DNA of 64,000 nucleotides from Candidatus Yanofskybacteria bacterium RIFCSPHIGHO2_01_FULL_41_26 (GCA_001794055.1 MGJB01000001.1:21659-85658), one strand, 5' to 3'; positions 32,402 to 41,155 are shown, counted from the first letter of the stretch. The notes: generated from the sequence alone by a model not told the origin. Numbers and translations are program-made.

Positions 32402-33193
32402 ATGAAAAAGTCACCGATAAAATCCGGTGCTATTTTATTGATAGCTGTTATTGGTGCTATTTTTTTTAACAAACATATCATTAAAGATGGATTTATTTTT
32501 TATCCGAAAACTTTAATAAACATGGGTAGTTATCTGTTTATCAAAGCGGAAAATTTTGGTGGATTGGTAGGAAAAATAAAAAATTTCAACCGTCTTGCGG
32601 ATGAGAATGACAGATTAAAAGAAGACGAAGAATTAATCGTTAATTTACGAGCGAAAATAGACAATTTAGAAGAGGAAAATGAGTTTTTAAGACAAGCGGC
32701 CCGAATCACCCGGAAATTAAAGTATCCAGTTGTTTATGGGGGTATTTTCAATTTTAATCTGGCTCCAACTGGATATAATGTCCTTCTTAATAAAGGATCT
32801 CAAGATGGCATTTCTGAAGGAGATATTATAGTGACGACCGAAGGAGTTTTGGTGGGAAAAATACAGATAGTCATGAAAAATTTTTCGAGAGTCCTTTTTG
32901 TGTCCGATCCCGAATTTAAAATTACATCCAAAGTATTGAATTCAAAAACGGTCGGTATTGCCAGGGGTTCCTTAAATGAAGGCATGTATCTTGATTTTAT
33001 TGTTCAAAGCGATGAAATACAAGAGAAAGACATAATAATATCAACTGGTAATGATTTTTTCCCTCCGGCACTGATTATTGGTTTCGTGGACCACATTGAA
33101 GATAATTCGAACCAGATGTTTAAGAAGATACGCATCCGACCTGCTGTTAAAGATGTAAAATTAGGCAAGGTGTTGATTTTACAAATTAAATAA
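32402..33193 (+). CDS. mreC: Rod-shape-determining protein MreC
   Basis: A 263-residue bitopic membrane protein. It has one N-terminal membrane helix (AILLIAVIGAIFFNKHII), a coiled coil (LADENDRLKEDEELIVNLRA, residues about 65-100) and a beta-barrel-type periplasmic domain. It links MreB filaments to PBP2. Its place directly after mreB confirms the assignment. Confidence 0.93.
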   Translation: MKKSPIKSGAILLIAVIGAIFFNKHIIKDGFIFYPKTLINMGSYLFIKAENFGGLVGKIKNFNRLADENDRLKEDEELIVNLRAKIDNLEEENEFLRQAARITRKLKYPVVYGGIFNFNLAPTGYNVLLNKGSQDGISEGDIIVTTEGVLVGKIQIVMKNFSRVLFVSDPEFKITSKVLNSKTVGIARGSLNEGMYLDFIVQSDEIQEKDIIISTGNDFFPPALIIGFVDHIEDNSNQMFKKIRIRPAVKDVKLGKVLILQIK

Positions 33194-33196
33194 AAA

Positions 33197-33559
33197 ATGA
33201 AAATTTGGTTGATCATTGTTTTATTTTTGGTGGTCATGTTTTTTGATGGCGCAATCTTTCCAGGACTTTTTGGTTTTAGAGAGAGTTTTTTGACGGTAAT
33301 GTTTATTGTAATCATGATTTTGCAACGCAAAGTCGATTTTCAGGGCCTGATTCTGGGCGTGGTATTTTCCGGAACAGCGGAGTTTTATTGGGGGTTAAGG
33401 TTCGGGATATTGATATCGTCTTTGTTGGTATCGACAGGAGTATTCTTTTTATTAAATACCTTTTTTAATATCAGAAGCAAGGCCTCCGTCATTATTACGG
33501 GGGTAATAATGTTTATTATTTTTTGGGAGGCCTCAATTCTGGTAAGTAAGATAATTTAA
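33197..33559 (+). CDS. mreD: MreD-like membrane protein
   Basis: A 120-residue protein with four hydrophobic segments, shorter than the usual 150-170. Sequence alone is weakly diagnostic; position between mreC and the PBP2 gene, with 3-nt and 1-nt gaps, supports MreD. It is predicted to be part of the cell-elongation complex. Confidence 0.75.
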   Translation: MKIWLIIVLFLVVMFFDGAIFPGLFGFRESFLTVMFIVIMILQRKVDFQGLILGVVFSGTAEFYWGLRFGILISSLLVSTGVFFLLNTFFNIRSKASVIITGVIMFIIFWEASILVSKII

Positions 33560-33560
33560 A

Positions 33561-35486
33561 ATGTTTAAAGACTACAGAGTATCCGTAAATGAAGATTGGG
33601 TTTCTCCGGAAGAGACACTTTTAGATTCGGGCAGCGAATATTCTGATATTGAAACGCCAATTTCGGCCGATGTTTTTAGGTTTACTTTTATGGTTGCTTT
33701 GATTTTGCTTGCTGTAGCCATGACCTTTACTTTTAAAATAGGAATTGCTGATCACGATTCTTATGCAGATCTTGCCTTACAAAATAAGTCTGTTAATTTC
33801 CCCATTCCACCGCCCAGGGGAGTTATAATGGATCGGTTTGGAAAACAGTTGGTCAAAAATTTACCAAGTTTTGACTTGCTTGTTTTCTCAAGAGAGGTTA
33901 AAGCGAATCCATCAGATGTCAATAGAGACAAGGTAGCCGAAGTTTTAAAGATTAAACCAGAAGAGTTTAGAATTTTTATTTCTGAAGGGATTAGGGCAAA
34001 TTCTAATTTTTTTGCAGCAACCAATCTAAACAAAGATCAGGTTCTGGCTATCAAATACCTTGATCCTGATGGTTACTATGTGGTTCCAAATGTCAAGCGA
34101 TATTATGTAAGCGGACAGGAGTTTTCACAGATCATTGGTTATATCGGAAAAGTTAATCAGGATGATTTTAAAGATGAGTATTATTATTCCACCGATATGA
34201 TAGGCCGCTTGGGGGCAGAAGCTTGGTATGAAGAGGTTTTGAGAGGAGATCATGGTAGGATTTTTTTCAGTTCCAACGGTAAAACTATCGAGGATCCTCA
34301 ATTTGGGAAAGATCAGAAAAATGATTTAAACACAGATCCGGTTCAAGGAAAGAATCTGGTTTTGAATATTGACCATGATTTACAGAAGAAGTTGTATAAT
34401 GAACTTCGTGAAATTTTGGTTTCAGCAGGCTTGTCTCGTGGCGCGGCGATAATTCAAAATCCTCAAAACGGCGCCGTTTTGGCGATGGTTAGTTTTCCAT
34501 CTTTTGACAATAATCTTTTTGTGAAAGGTCTATCTGACAGTCAGTTCAAAAATCTTTTTGAAAGCAAAACCAAGCCTCTGTTCAACAGGGTTATCGGCGG
34601 ATTGTATAATCCAGGTTCAACTATCAAGCCGTTTATAGGAATGACTGCTCTTCAGGAAGGGATAGTTACTCCACAGGACACAATCAAGGACTGCATAAGT
34701 TTGACCGTCCCTAATCCTTTTGATAAAAATTCTCCCTATATTTTCAAAAACTGGAGACAGGATTATGGCCTTTTCAATTTAAAAAAGTCTATTGCCCAAT
34801 CGTGCAATATTTTCTTCTTTACCGTAGGAGGAGGTCCGCCGGCTGACGGAGGCAACATTCTCGGCCTTGGTGCTGAAAAAATAGATAAATATCTAATGGC
34901 TGTAATGGCCAACTCAAAATTGGGGATAGATATTCCCGGAGAGGAGAGCGGTTTTGTCCCCACCCCTGACTGGAAGCTCAAAACAAGAGGCGAGAATTGG
35001 TATCAGGGAGACACCTACAACATATCTATCGGCCAAGGGGATCTTTTAGTGACTCCTTTGTGGCTCAATTCTTACATTTCGGCCATAGCCAACGGAGGAA
35101 CTATTTATAAGCCGATGATTGCCCAAAAGGTTGTTGATGAAAACAATAACGATATGGAAATATTCAAACAGCAGGCGCTGGCGAAACTGCCTTTCGAAGA
35201 TAATATTATACAGGAAATGAAAAGCTATATGGAAGAAACTGTAATTTCTGGAACGGCCGGAATATTGAAAGATTTGCCGGTTAAAGCCGGAGCAAAAACT
35301 GGTACGGCCGAAGTGGTAAAGGGCAAAAGTATTAATTCTTTGTTTACCGCGTTTGCTCCTTTTGATAACCCCGAACTCAATATTACGGTTCTTATAGAAG
35401 GTTCGGTGTCAAACCAAGGTTTGGCCATACGCGCCGCCCATAATGTGTTAAAATGGTATTTTGGGGAGTATCAACAGAAGCCTTGA
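33561..35486 (+). CDS. mrdA: Penicillin-binding protein 2 (elongation transpeptidase)
   Basis: A 641-residue class B PBP that cross-links peptidoglycan during elongation. One membrane helix is at about residues 45-65, then the dimerisation domain (PPPRGVIMDRFGKQLVKNLP). The transpeptidase domain has active-site Ser in PGSTIKPF (about residue 352), SCN in IAQSCNIFFF and KTGTAE near 580. It ends the mreBCD operon. RodA, its usual glycosyltransferase partner, is not in the window. Confidence 0.95.
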   Translation: MFKDYRVSVNEDWVSPEETLLDSGSEYSDIETPISADVFRFTFMVALILLAVAMTFTFKIGIADHDSYADLALQNKSVNFPIPPPRGVIMDRFGKQLVKNLPSFDLLVFSREVKANPSDVNRDKVAEVLKIKPEEFRIFISEGIRANSNFFAATNLNKDQVLAIKYLDPDGYYVVPNVKRYYVSGQEFSQIIGYIGKVNQDDFKDEYYYSTDMIGRLGAEAWYEEVLRGDHGRIFFSSNGKTIEDPQFGKDQKNDLNTDPVQGKNLVLNIDHDLQKKLYNELREILVSAGLSRGAAIIQNPQNGAVLAMVSFPSFDNNLFVKGLSDSQFKNLFESKTKPLFNRVIGGLYNPGSTIKPFIGMTALQEGIVTPQDTIKDCISLTVPNPFDKNSPYIFKNWRQDYGLFNLKKSIAQSCNIFFFTVGGGPPADGGNILGLGAEKIDKYLMAVMANSKLGIDIPGEESGFVPTPDWKLKTRGENWYQGDTYNISIGQGDLLVTPLWLNSYISAIANGGTIYKPMIAQKVVDENNNDMEIFKQQALAKLPFEDNIIQEMKSYMEETVISGTAGILKDLPVKAGAKTGTAEVVKGKSINSLFTAFAPFDNPELNITVLIEGSVSNQGLAIRAAHNVLKWYFGEYQQKP

Positions 35487-35537
35487 ATTAAATCGTAAGT
35501 TGTAGTATACTTTTCTAATTAAATTTTAATTAAAGCT

Positions 35538-35996
35538 ATGGATAATCAATATTTTAGTAAAGAAGGATTAGAAAAATTAAAAAAAGAACTGGAAGAACGA
35601 CTTAATGTTTTGCGTCCGGAAATAGCCCAGCGCATCAAAGAAGCCAAGGAATTGGGCGATCTGTCCGAAAACGCGGAATATGATTCGGCAAAAGAAGCTC
35701 AAGCGTTGAATGAAGGCAGAATGGAAGACATAAGAAACACTCTTGAAAATGCTGTAATTATAACCGGAAATAACACTAGCGGAACTATTGGTGTTGGCTC
35801 AAGTATTAAAGTAGAGTCTAACACCGGAGTTCGCTCTTTCGTAATTGTCGGCGCCGCTGAATCCGATCCGGCCAAAGGGTTTATTTCAAATGAATCTCCG
35901 TTAGGTCAGGCATTTCTAGGACACAAAAAAGGGGACAAAGTTGAAGCAAGAACCCCGAAAGGAATAGTTGAATATAAAATAGTCGAGGTGAATTAG
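35538..35996 (+). CDS. greA: Transcription elongation factor GreA
   Basis: A 152-residue factor that rescues backtracked RNA polymerase by stimulating transcript cleavage. The N-terminal coiled coil carries the acidic tip motif in KEAKELGDLSENAEYDSAKE (residues about 34-53), and the C-terminal FKBP-like domain ends EYKIVEV. A TATACT box near 35505 is its likely -10. Repeat family B copy 3 begins 3 nt after its stop codon. Confidence 0.95.
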   Translation: MDNQYFSKEGLEKLKKELEERLNVLRPEIAQRIKEAKELGDLSENAEYDSAKEAQALNEGRMEDIRNTLENAVIITGNNTSGTIGVGSSIKVESNTGVRSFVIVGAAESDPAKGFISNESPLGQAFLGHKKGDKVEARTPKGIVEYKIVEVN

Positions 35997-35998
35997 TC

Positions 35999-36101
35999 GC
36001 GAACGCCTCATCCCAAATCAGACCGCATAAAACCCTGTTGGGTTTTTGCTCTCTCTCGACTACCCACCTGCGAACGTTCTTCTTTGGAATAAAGCGTTCG
36101 C
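35999..36101 (-). repeat. Palindromic repeat family B, copy 3 (reverse orientation)
   Basis: Arms GCGAACGCC (35999-36007) and GCGTTCGC (36094-36101). The internal hairpin is AAAACCC / GGGTTTTT. It starts 3 nt after the greA stop. Confidence 0.85.
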
Positions 36102-36127
36102 TATGATATAAATTAATAAGCATGAAA

Positions 36128-36151
36128 AATAGGCCCCGTTGCGGGGCCTTT
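36128..36151 (-). terminator. Intrinsic terminator of the 36692 minus-strand gene
   Basis: On the minus strand, AGGCCCC / GGGGCCT hairpin followed by ATTTTTC. It can also act on the plus strand (CCTTTTGG). Confidence 0.75.
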
Positions 36152-36170
36152 TGGCGTCTCTTTTCGTTTG

Positions 36171-36209
36171 CCTGTGGATAACCGACTTGCGAAGTCGGTT
36201 ATCCACAGC
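36171..36209. repeat. Perfect palindrome with two DnaA-box-like ends, copy 2
   Basis: CTGTGGAT..ATCCACAG palindrome (perfect at 36172-36208) with TGTGGATAA and TTATCCACA at its ends and inner CCGACTT / AAGTCGG. It differs from copy 1 (12293-12331) only at the loop. It is intergenic, in the 3' region of the minus-strand gene. Confidence 0.8.
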
Positions 36210-36227
36210 TGGTTCGTTGACGTTGGC

Positions 36228-36692
36228 CTAGAGGGTCAGGCCGGGGCCGTGGAACTCCATCATCAGCGGGAGGTCCCGTCGGACGATGTCCAGCTTCGCC
36301 TTGGCGTCGATGAAGTGCTCTTCGGCTGTGGTGACCTCGACCATGATGATCTCAATCATCGCTTTGATCATTGCTTTGGCCGCGTCGACTCCGAGGGTTT
36401 CGACCGCATCATGCGGTTCGACACCTTCGATGACCTCGAGCTTCTTCTTGAGGCCGTCGAGCGCCGCCTCGGCACTGGCGAGCTTGCTCTTGGCCTCGGC
36501 GAGCTCTTGCTCGTACCGTTCGTTGAGCGGGATGGCCCGCTCGTCGATGTTCAGGCCGATCAGGGCGCCGCCCTGACGGTGGAGGTGGCGGGTGTGGGAG
36601 CGCTTGTTGCTCCCCTCGCCGATCGTCACCGTGATCTGCTTGCCACCCTTGCTGTTCTCTCTGGTCGATGTGACCGTGTATTTCAGTGCCAT
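36228..36692 (-). CDS. GC-rich coiled-coil protein, unknown function
   Basis: A 154-residue protein. The N-terminus is beta-like and basic (ALKYTVTSTRENSKGGKQIT), then a long helical region (LAEAKSKLASAEAALDGLKK, residues about 63-100) predicts a coiled coil. AAGGAG lies about 8 nt before the ATG. The promoter shares an unusually similar spacer with that of the 48189 gene. Codon usage is GC-rich, in contrast to greA and lysS on either side. It is one of the GC-rich single-gene units. Confidence 0.7.
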   Translation of the reverse strand: MALKYTVTSTRENSKGGKQITVTIGEGSNKRSHTRHLHRQGGALIGLNIDERAIPLNERYEQELAEAKSKLASAEAALDGLKKKLEVIEGVEPHDAVETLGVDAAKAMIKAMIEIIMVEVTTAEEHFIDAKAKLDIVRRDLPLMMEFHGPGLTL

Positions 36693-36765
36693 GTGGCTGT
36701 CTCCTTCGTCCCCCGCGTTTAGCGGGGTTTACGGACTGACCGGATTGTCAGTGAACGTAATTTAC

Positions 36766-36795
36766 ATTATAGCATACTTTTGACCACTTTGTCAA
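36766..36795 (-). promoter_or_regulatory. Strong promoter of the 36692 gene, similar to that at 48079
   Basis: On the minus strand, TTGACA (36790-36795), an 18-nt spacer, and TATAAT (36766-36771). The spacer (AAGTGGT, three variable bases, AAGTATGC) is nearly the same as in the promoter at 48079-48108. Confidence 0.85.
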
Positions 36796-36826
36796 CCCAA
36801 ATAAAAATCGGCCTTTTGTGCCAATT

Positions 36827-36854
36827 TCAACGATTCACACCTGTGAGCCGTTGA
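36827..36854. repeat. 28-bp hairpin repeat, copy 2
   Basis: TCAACGATTCACA / TGTGAGCCGTTGA hairpin, matching copy 1 at 10931-10958 in length and outer bases. It lies in the 374-nt gap before lysS. Confidence 0.65.
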
Positions 36855-36912
36855 TTTTATTATTTAGTTTGAACATATATTTCCAATCACCATTTAATAT
36901 CGACTCAACTAG

Positions 36913-37029
36913 CGGAGGGAGACACCTTTATCCCAAAGAAGAACGTTCGGAGGCTACCCCGGGCCGAGATAGAGCAAAAATTCAGTAGAATTTTATGCGG
37001 TCTTCGTGGGATGAAGGCGTCTCCCTCCG
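36913..37029 (+). repeat. Palindromic repeat family B, copy 4
   Basis: Outer arms CGGAGGGAGAC (36913-36923) and GTCTCCCTCCG (37019-37029) are copy-specific and perfectly complementary. The core is as in copy 1, and the internal hairpin is AAAATTC / GAATTTT. Confidence 0.85.
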
Positions 37030-37084
37030 TATGCGTGGAGGTTGTGTCAACTATTCAGAAAGTGGATTTTTTATTTATTTTTGC

Positions 37085-37090
37085 TATCAT
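37085..37090 (+). promoter_or_regulatory. -10 box of lysS, predicted leaderless
   Basis: TATCAT at 37085-37090, with the ATG at 37097, 6 nt later. No Shine-Dalgarno is present. Confidence 0.55.
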
Positions 37091-37096
37091 TTATCT

Positions 37097-38551
37097 ATGG
37101 CTTTAGATGAAATACGTAGTATAAAAATTAAAAAAGTTGAAGAATTAAGGAAGTCCGGTATTGATCCCTATCCGGCTATTTCAAGCCGGACTAATTATAT
37201 TAAAGAAGCTATTGAGAATTACGATGAATGGAAGGAGCGAAAAGAAATTACTTTAGCCGGAAGAATAATGGCAAGGCGCGAACATGGAGGTTCTGTTTTT
37301 TTTGATATCAATGATGGCTCTGGAAAAATCCAGTGTTTCATAAAAGAAGATGTTGTCGGCAGTGATAAATTTAAACAATTCAGTGAGCTTATAGATATTG
37401 GGGACTTTATTGAGGCAAAAGGAACTTTGTTTAAAACAAAACAGGAAGAAAAAACCCTACTCACTACTCACTACTTACTACTCACTAAGGCTCTCCTGCC
37501 TTTGCCGGAAAAATGGCATGGTTTACAGGATGTTGAAGAAAGACTAAGAAAAAGATATCTGGATTTTATTTTTAATCCCGAATTAAGAGAAGTTGTTGAA
37601 AAGAAAGCTTTATTTTGGAATGCGGTCAGAGAGTTTCATGTTGAAAGAGGTTTTTTAGAAGTTGAAACCCCGGTTTTAGAAACTACTGTAGGTGGAGCAG
37701 ACGCGACGCCTTTTAAGACTCATCACAACGCATTGGATATTGATGTGTACCTACGTATTTCAGCAGGCGAGCTTTGGCAAAAAAGACTAATGGTTGCCGG
37801 TTTTAATAAAACTTTTGAAATAGGAAGAATTTTTCGCAACGAGGGCATGTCTACTGAGCATTTGCAGGACTATACTCAATGCGAAGCTTACTGGGCCTAT
37901 GCAAACTATAAAGATATGTATAAATTTTTGCAGGACTGTTATCGTTACGCTGCTGAAAAAACATTTGGAACACTTAAGTTTAAAATAAACAATTTTAACA
38001 TTGATCTTGGAAGCCAATGGCCTCTAATTGATTACTCAGAAGAAGTTAAAAAACAAACAGGAATTAATATTTGGGAAGCGAGTGATAAGGAAATAAAGAA
38101 GAAATTGGAAGAACTTAAGGTTGAATATAATAAAGCTGAAAATAGGGCACGTTTAATTGATTCTCTGTGGAAGTATTGCCGGAAAAATATCGGCGGGCCG
38201 GCCATTTTGATTAATGAGCCCAAAATAGTTTCACCTTTATCAAAAACAACTCCGGAAAATCCAAACACCACAGAACGCTTTCATTTTATTATTGCCGGTT
38301 CAGAAGTAGGTCAAGGATATAGCGAACTTAATGACCCGATAGATCAAAGAGAACGCTTTGAAACTCAAGAAAAAATGAGAGAAGCAGGAGATGCAGAAGC
38401 TCAGCCTATGGACAAGGACTTTGTTGAGGCGTTGGAATACGGCATGCCTCCTACAGCCGGCCACGGTTTTAGCGAGAGATTGTTCAGTTTCTTGATGGGC
38501 AAGCCAATCAGAGAAACTCAAATTTTCCCCTTAATGAAACCTAGGGACTAA
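37097..38551 (+). CDS. lysS: Lysyl-tRNA synthetase (class II)
   Basis: A 484-residue LysRS. The N-terminal OB-fold anticodon domain (AGRIMARREHGGSVFFDINDGSGKIQ, read here only for its strand pattern) is followed by KALLPLPEKWHGLQD, motif 1, motif 2 (FEIGRIFRNEGMSTEH) and motif 3 (EALEYGMPPTAGHGFSERL). The start at 37097 follows a -10 box by 6 nt; the longer upstream frame runs through repeat B. At about residues 118-128 an in-frame tract of ACTCACT-type repeats encodes LLTTHYLLLT in place of the usual strand. serS follows after 2 nt. Confidence 0.95.
   Translation: MALDEIRSIKIKKVEELRKSGIDPYPAISSRTNYIKEAIENYDEWKERKEITLAGRIMARREHGGSVFFDINDGSGKIQCFIKEDVVGSDKFKQFSELIDIGDFIEAKGTLFKTKQEEKTLLTTHYLLLTKALLPLPEKWHGLQDVEERLRKRYLDFIFNPELREVVEKKALFWNAVREFHVERGFLEVETPVLETTVGGADATPFKTHHNALDIDVYLRISAGELWQKRLMVAGFNKTFEIGRIFRNEGMSTEHLQDYTQCEAYWAYANYKDMYKFLQDCYRYAAEKTFGTLKFKINNFNIDLGSQWPLIDYSEEVKKQTGINIWEASDKEIKKKLEELKVEYNKAENRARLIDSLWKYCRKNIGGPAILINEPKIVSPLSKTTPENPNTTERFHFIIAGSEVGQGYSELNDPIDQRERFETQEKMREAGDAEAQPMDKDFVEALEYGMPPTAGHGFSERLFSFLMGKPIRETQIFPLMKPRD
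37451..37487. repeat. In-frame ACTCACT-type tandem repeat in lysS
   Basis: Degenerate tandem units of 7-8 bp (CTACTCA, CTACTCA, CTACTTA, CTACTCA) are translated as LLTTHYLLLT between the OB fold and the catalytic domain. Confidence 0.65.
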
Positions 38552-38553
38552 AC

Positions 38554-39840
38554 ATGTTAGACATAAAATTTATCAGAAATAATATAGACAAAATCAGGGA
38601 AGCCATCAAAAACAAGAAGGCCAATTTGGACTTGGACAAACTATTGGCTGCCGATGAGAGGCGCCGGCACTTGCTGAGTGAGTCAGAGATTTTGAAAGCG
38701 GAACAGAACAAACGTTCCAAGGGGCCACAATCACCGGTTGACTTGGAAGAGTTAAAAGCTTTAAAAGAAAAAATCAAATTGATAGAAAATGAATTGAAAT
38801 CTGTTGAGGAAGAATATGAACGATTGATGATGGTAGTTCCGAATATACCCACTGACGATACGCCGATAGGAAAAGATGAATCTGCGAATAAGGTTTTAAG
38901 AAAATGGGGAAAGGTAAGAAAATTTGATTTTAAACCGAAGGAGCATTGGGAGATTGGTGAGGCATTGGACTTGATCGATAACGAAAGAGCATCAAAAGTT
39001 TCAGGAGCAAGATTTACCTATTTAAAAAGAGGATTGGCTTTAATGCAATTTACTTTAATTCAATATGCCATGTCTGTCTTTGTGGATGAGAAGCTTATCA
39101 AAAAAATAATTAAAAATAATAACTTAGATTTAAAAACTAATCCATTTATACCTGTTATACCACCGGTATTAATAAGACCTGATTCTATGCAGAAAATGGC
39201 TCGTTTGGAACCGAAAGAAGAAAGATATTATATGCCGGCTGATGATATATATCTTGTTGGCAGTGCTGAACATACTCTTGGAGCTATGCATATGGATGAA
39301 ACATTTAACGAGAAAGATTTGCCCATTAGATATATCGGCTACTCTACTGCTTTCAGAAGAGAAGCCGGTTCTTACGGCAAAGACATGAAAGGCATACTAA
39401 GAGTTCACCAGTTTGATAAGTTAGAAATGGAATCATTTTGTTTGCCGGAAGATTCAATTAAAGAACAGGATTTATTTGTGGGCATGCAGGAATACTTAGT
39501 TCAGTCGCTGAATATACCTTATCAGGTGGTGGCGATATGCACTGGAGACATGGGTGGACCCGATGCCAGACAGATAGATTTGGAAATGTGGATGCCCGGT
39601 CAGGATAGATACAGAGAGACGCATACAGCTGATTTAATGACGGATTATCAAGCGAGGCGACTTGGAACTAAAGTAAAAAGAGCCGGAGGTTCGGAGTTTG
39701 TGCATATGAATGATGCCACCGCTTTAGCTATTGGCAGAACCCTTATTGCCATTATGGAAAACTATCAAACTAAAAAAGGAACCATTGAAGTTCCCAAGGT
39801 TCTTCGCAAGTTTATGGGCGGAATTAAAGAGATAAAATAG
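38554..39840 (+). CDS. serS: Seryl-tRNA synthetase
   Basis: A 428-residue class II synthetase. The N-terminal tRNA-binding coiled coil (residues about 25-105) is followed by the catalytic core with YIGYSTAFRREAGSYGKDMK (motif 2) and the C-terminal motif 3 region (MNDATALAIGRTLIAIMENY). It forms an operon with lysS (2-nt gap). No Shine-Dalgarno is evident. Confidence 0.96.
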   Translation: MLDIKFIRNNIDKIREAIKNKKANLDLDKLLAADERRRHLLSESEILKAEQNKRSKGPQSPVDLEELKALKEKIKLIENELKSVEEEYERLMMVVPNIPTDDTPIGKDESANKVLRKWGKVRKFDFKPKEHWEIGEALDLIDNERASKVSGARFTYLKRGLALMQFTLIQYAMSVFVDEKLIKKIIKNNNLDLKTNPFIPVIPPVLIRPDSMQKMARLEPKEERYYMPADDIYLVGSAEHTLGAMHMDETFNEKDLPIRYIGYSTAFRREAGSYGKDMKGILRVHQFDKLEMESFCLPEDSIKEQDLFVGMQEYLVQSLNIPYQVVAICTGDMGGPDARQIDLEMWMPGQDRYRETHTADLMTDYQARRLGTKVKRAGGSEFVHMNDATALAIGRTLIAIMENYQTKKGTIEVPKVLRKFMGGIKEIK

Positions 39841-39931
39841 ATACTTATCACCTAAGTTACAGTTGCTTTTTAGGAGGTTTTGTGGTATTATATAGATACT
39901 CCGTTCCTTTCCATTCCTTTTCTTTCATTTC

Positions 39932-40273
39932 ATGCAGAAAAATATAGCAGATTGGTCGGATCACGAAGCAAATGATCAATACAAGAAAAACTATATTATG
40001 GGTTTGTGGAAATTTAGCGACAAAGTTTCTTTAGAGCAATTGGTGGAAGTTGCTAAAAAGGCCATAGAAAACCCAAAGTATCTTCAGGTATATATTAGGC
40101 AATGTTCAAAAGATCAGTATGGCATAGGATTTACCTATGACAATTCTGATAAGGTACCGGCAGCCGGTCAGAATAAAGAATACATGGATCCGGTTATGGA
40201 TGCATTAAAAAGACAGTTCGGGAACGATCTGGTTGGGTGGGATATTTCTTCACCTGTCTGGATTATTAAATAA
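39932..40273 (+). CDS. Hypothetical protein, 113 residues
   Basis: A soluble protein with alternating helices and strands (VSLEQLVEVAKKAIENPKYL, then YGIGFTYDNSDKVP) and a C-terminal tryptophan-rich end, VGWDISSPVWIIK. No signal, membrane helix or known motif is seen. It is single, with an intrinsic terminator downstream and no clear Shine-Dalgarno. The start could also be a few codons later. Confidence 0.6.
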   Translation: MQKNIADWSDHEANDQYKKNYIMGLWKFSDKVSLEQLVEVAKKAIENPKYLQVYIRQCSKDQYGIGFTYDNSDKVPAAGQNKEYMDPVMDALKRQFGNDLVGWDISSPVWIIK

Positions 40274-40310
40274 AATTAAACCTTAACTAAAGGGTTAAGG
40301 ATACGGAATG

Positions 40311-40342
40311 CAGAAAACCGTCGAAAGGCGGTTTTCTGTTTG
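40311..40342 (+). terminator. Intrinsic terminator after the 39932 gene
   Basis: CAGAAAACCG / CGGTTTTCTG hairpin followed by TTTGAGTTTTT. Confidence 0.8.
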
Positions 40343-40366
40343 AGTTTTTATAGATATAATGTGTTT

Positions 40367-41155
40367 ATGAGGCCGGTTAATATAAAAAGTTTAAATCATA
40401 AAGATGAGGCGATGCGTCGGCATCGCCGGGCTTTTGTTTTGAAGATTGTTATAGTAGTGCTTGGGACGGTTGCCGTTGTGGCTGGAATAATTTATCTTTT
40501 GTTCTTTTCGAGGATGTTTGATGTCAGGGAGGTGAGTTTTAACGGTTTAGATACTGTAAGTTCAGATGTGTTTCGGACAAAAATAGAAGGAAATTTGAGT
40601 CAAAATCTACTCTCATATTTGCCTCGAAGAAACAATCTCTTTTTTGTGGGGGTTGGTGATTTTGAAAAAGAATTTGCCTCGGAATACCCAGTTTTTAAAT
40701 CGGTGAATGTCCAAAGGAAACTTCTTCATGGTTTGGTATTAAATTTTTTGGAAAGAAAACCAGTTGGTGTGTGGTGTTTCAAAAATGATTGCTATTATTT
40801 TGATGAGGAGAAAGTTCTTTGGGGCCAGCCAGCCAAATCATCCGGCTTCATATTTCTGACAATAGAGGACGACAGACAAAACGAGAGCAAAAAAATAGAT
40901 GGCGACTTTTTTAGGCCAATAATGGAAATTGCAAAAAAAATGCCCGGAGAAATAAAAAATATAGTAATACCAGCAGGCTCATTTAACGAATTTCGTGTTT
41001 ATACTGCTGATTACTATATTGCTTTTACTACGGACTCTGATGTTCAAAATCAGCTAGCTACCTTGAAGATATTCATGAATGACAAAAAGGGTGATCTTGA
41101 TTTCCATCCACAATACATTGACTTAAGAATTGATGGGAGGGTTTATTATAAATGA
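40367..41155 (+). CDS. ftsQ: FtsQ/DivIB-type cell-division protein
   Basis: A 262-residue bitopic membrane protein of the divisome. A basic cytoplasmic N-terminus (MRRHRRAF) leads to one membrane helix (KIVIVVLGTVAVVAGIIYLL), then a POTRA-like domain starting FDVREVSFNGLDTVSSDVF, and the FtsQ beta region. It connects early and late division proteins. The ATG is 6 nt after TATAAT (40355-40360), so the message is predicted leaderless. It overlaps murB by 4 nt. Confidence 0.82.
   Translation: MRPVNIKSLNHKDEAMRRHRRAFVLKIVIVVLGTVAVVAGIIYLLFFSRMFDVREVSFNGLDTVSSDVFRTKIEGNLSQNLLSYLPRRNNLFFVGVGDFEKEFASEYPVFKSVNVQRKLLHGLVLNFLERKPVGVWCFKNDCYYFDEEKVLWGQPAKSSGFIFLTIEDDRQNESKKIDGDFFRPIMEIAKKMPGEIKNIVIPAGSFNEFRVYTADYYIAFTTDSDVQNQLATLKIFMNDKKGDLDFHPQYIDLRIDGRVYYK

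Noticed and set aside
12293..36209. Replication origin at the DnaA-box palindromes
   Set aside because: Each site has only two boxes, one site is inside a coding gene, and neither dnaA nor dnaN is nearby. A titration or repeat explanation is simpler.
36168..36722. Plus-strand open frame of 184 codons antisense to the 36692 gene
   Set aside because: It lacks a ribosome site and begins inside the DnaA-box palindrome. The minus strand has promoter, Shine-Dalgarno and terminator, and GC-rich DNA gives long spurious frames.
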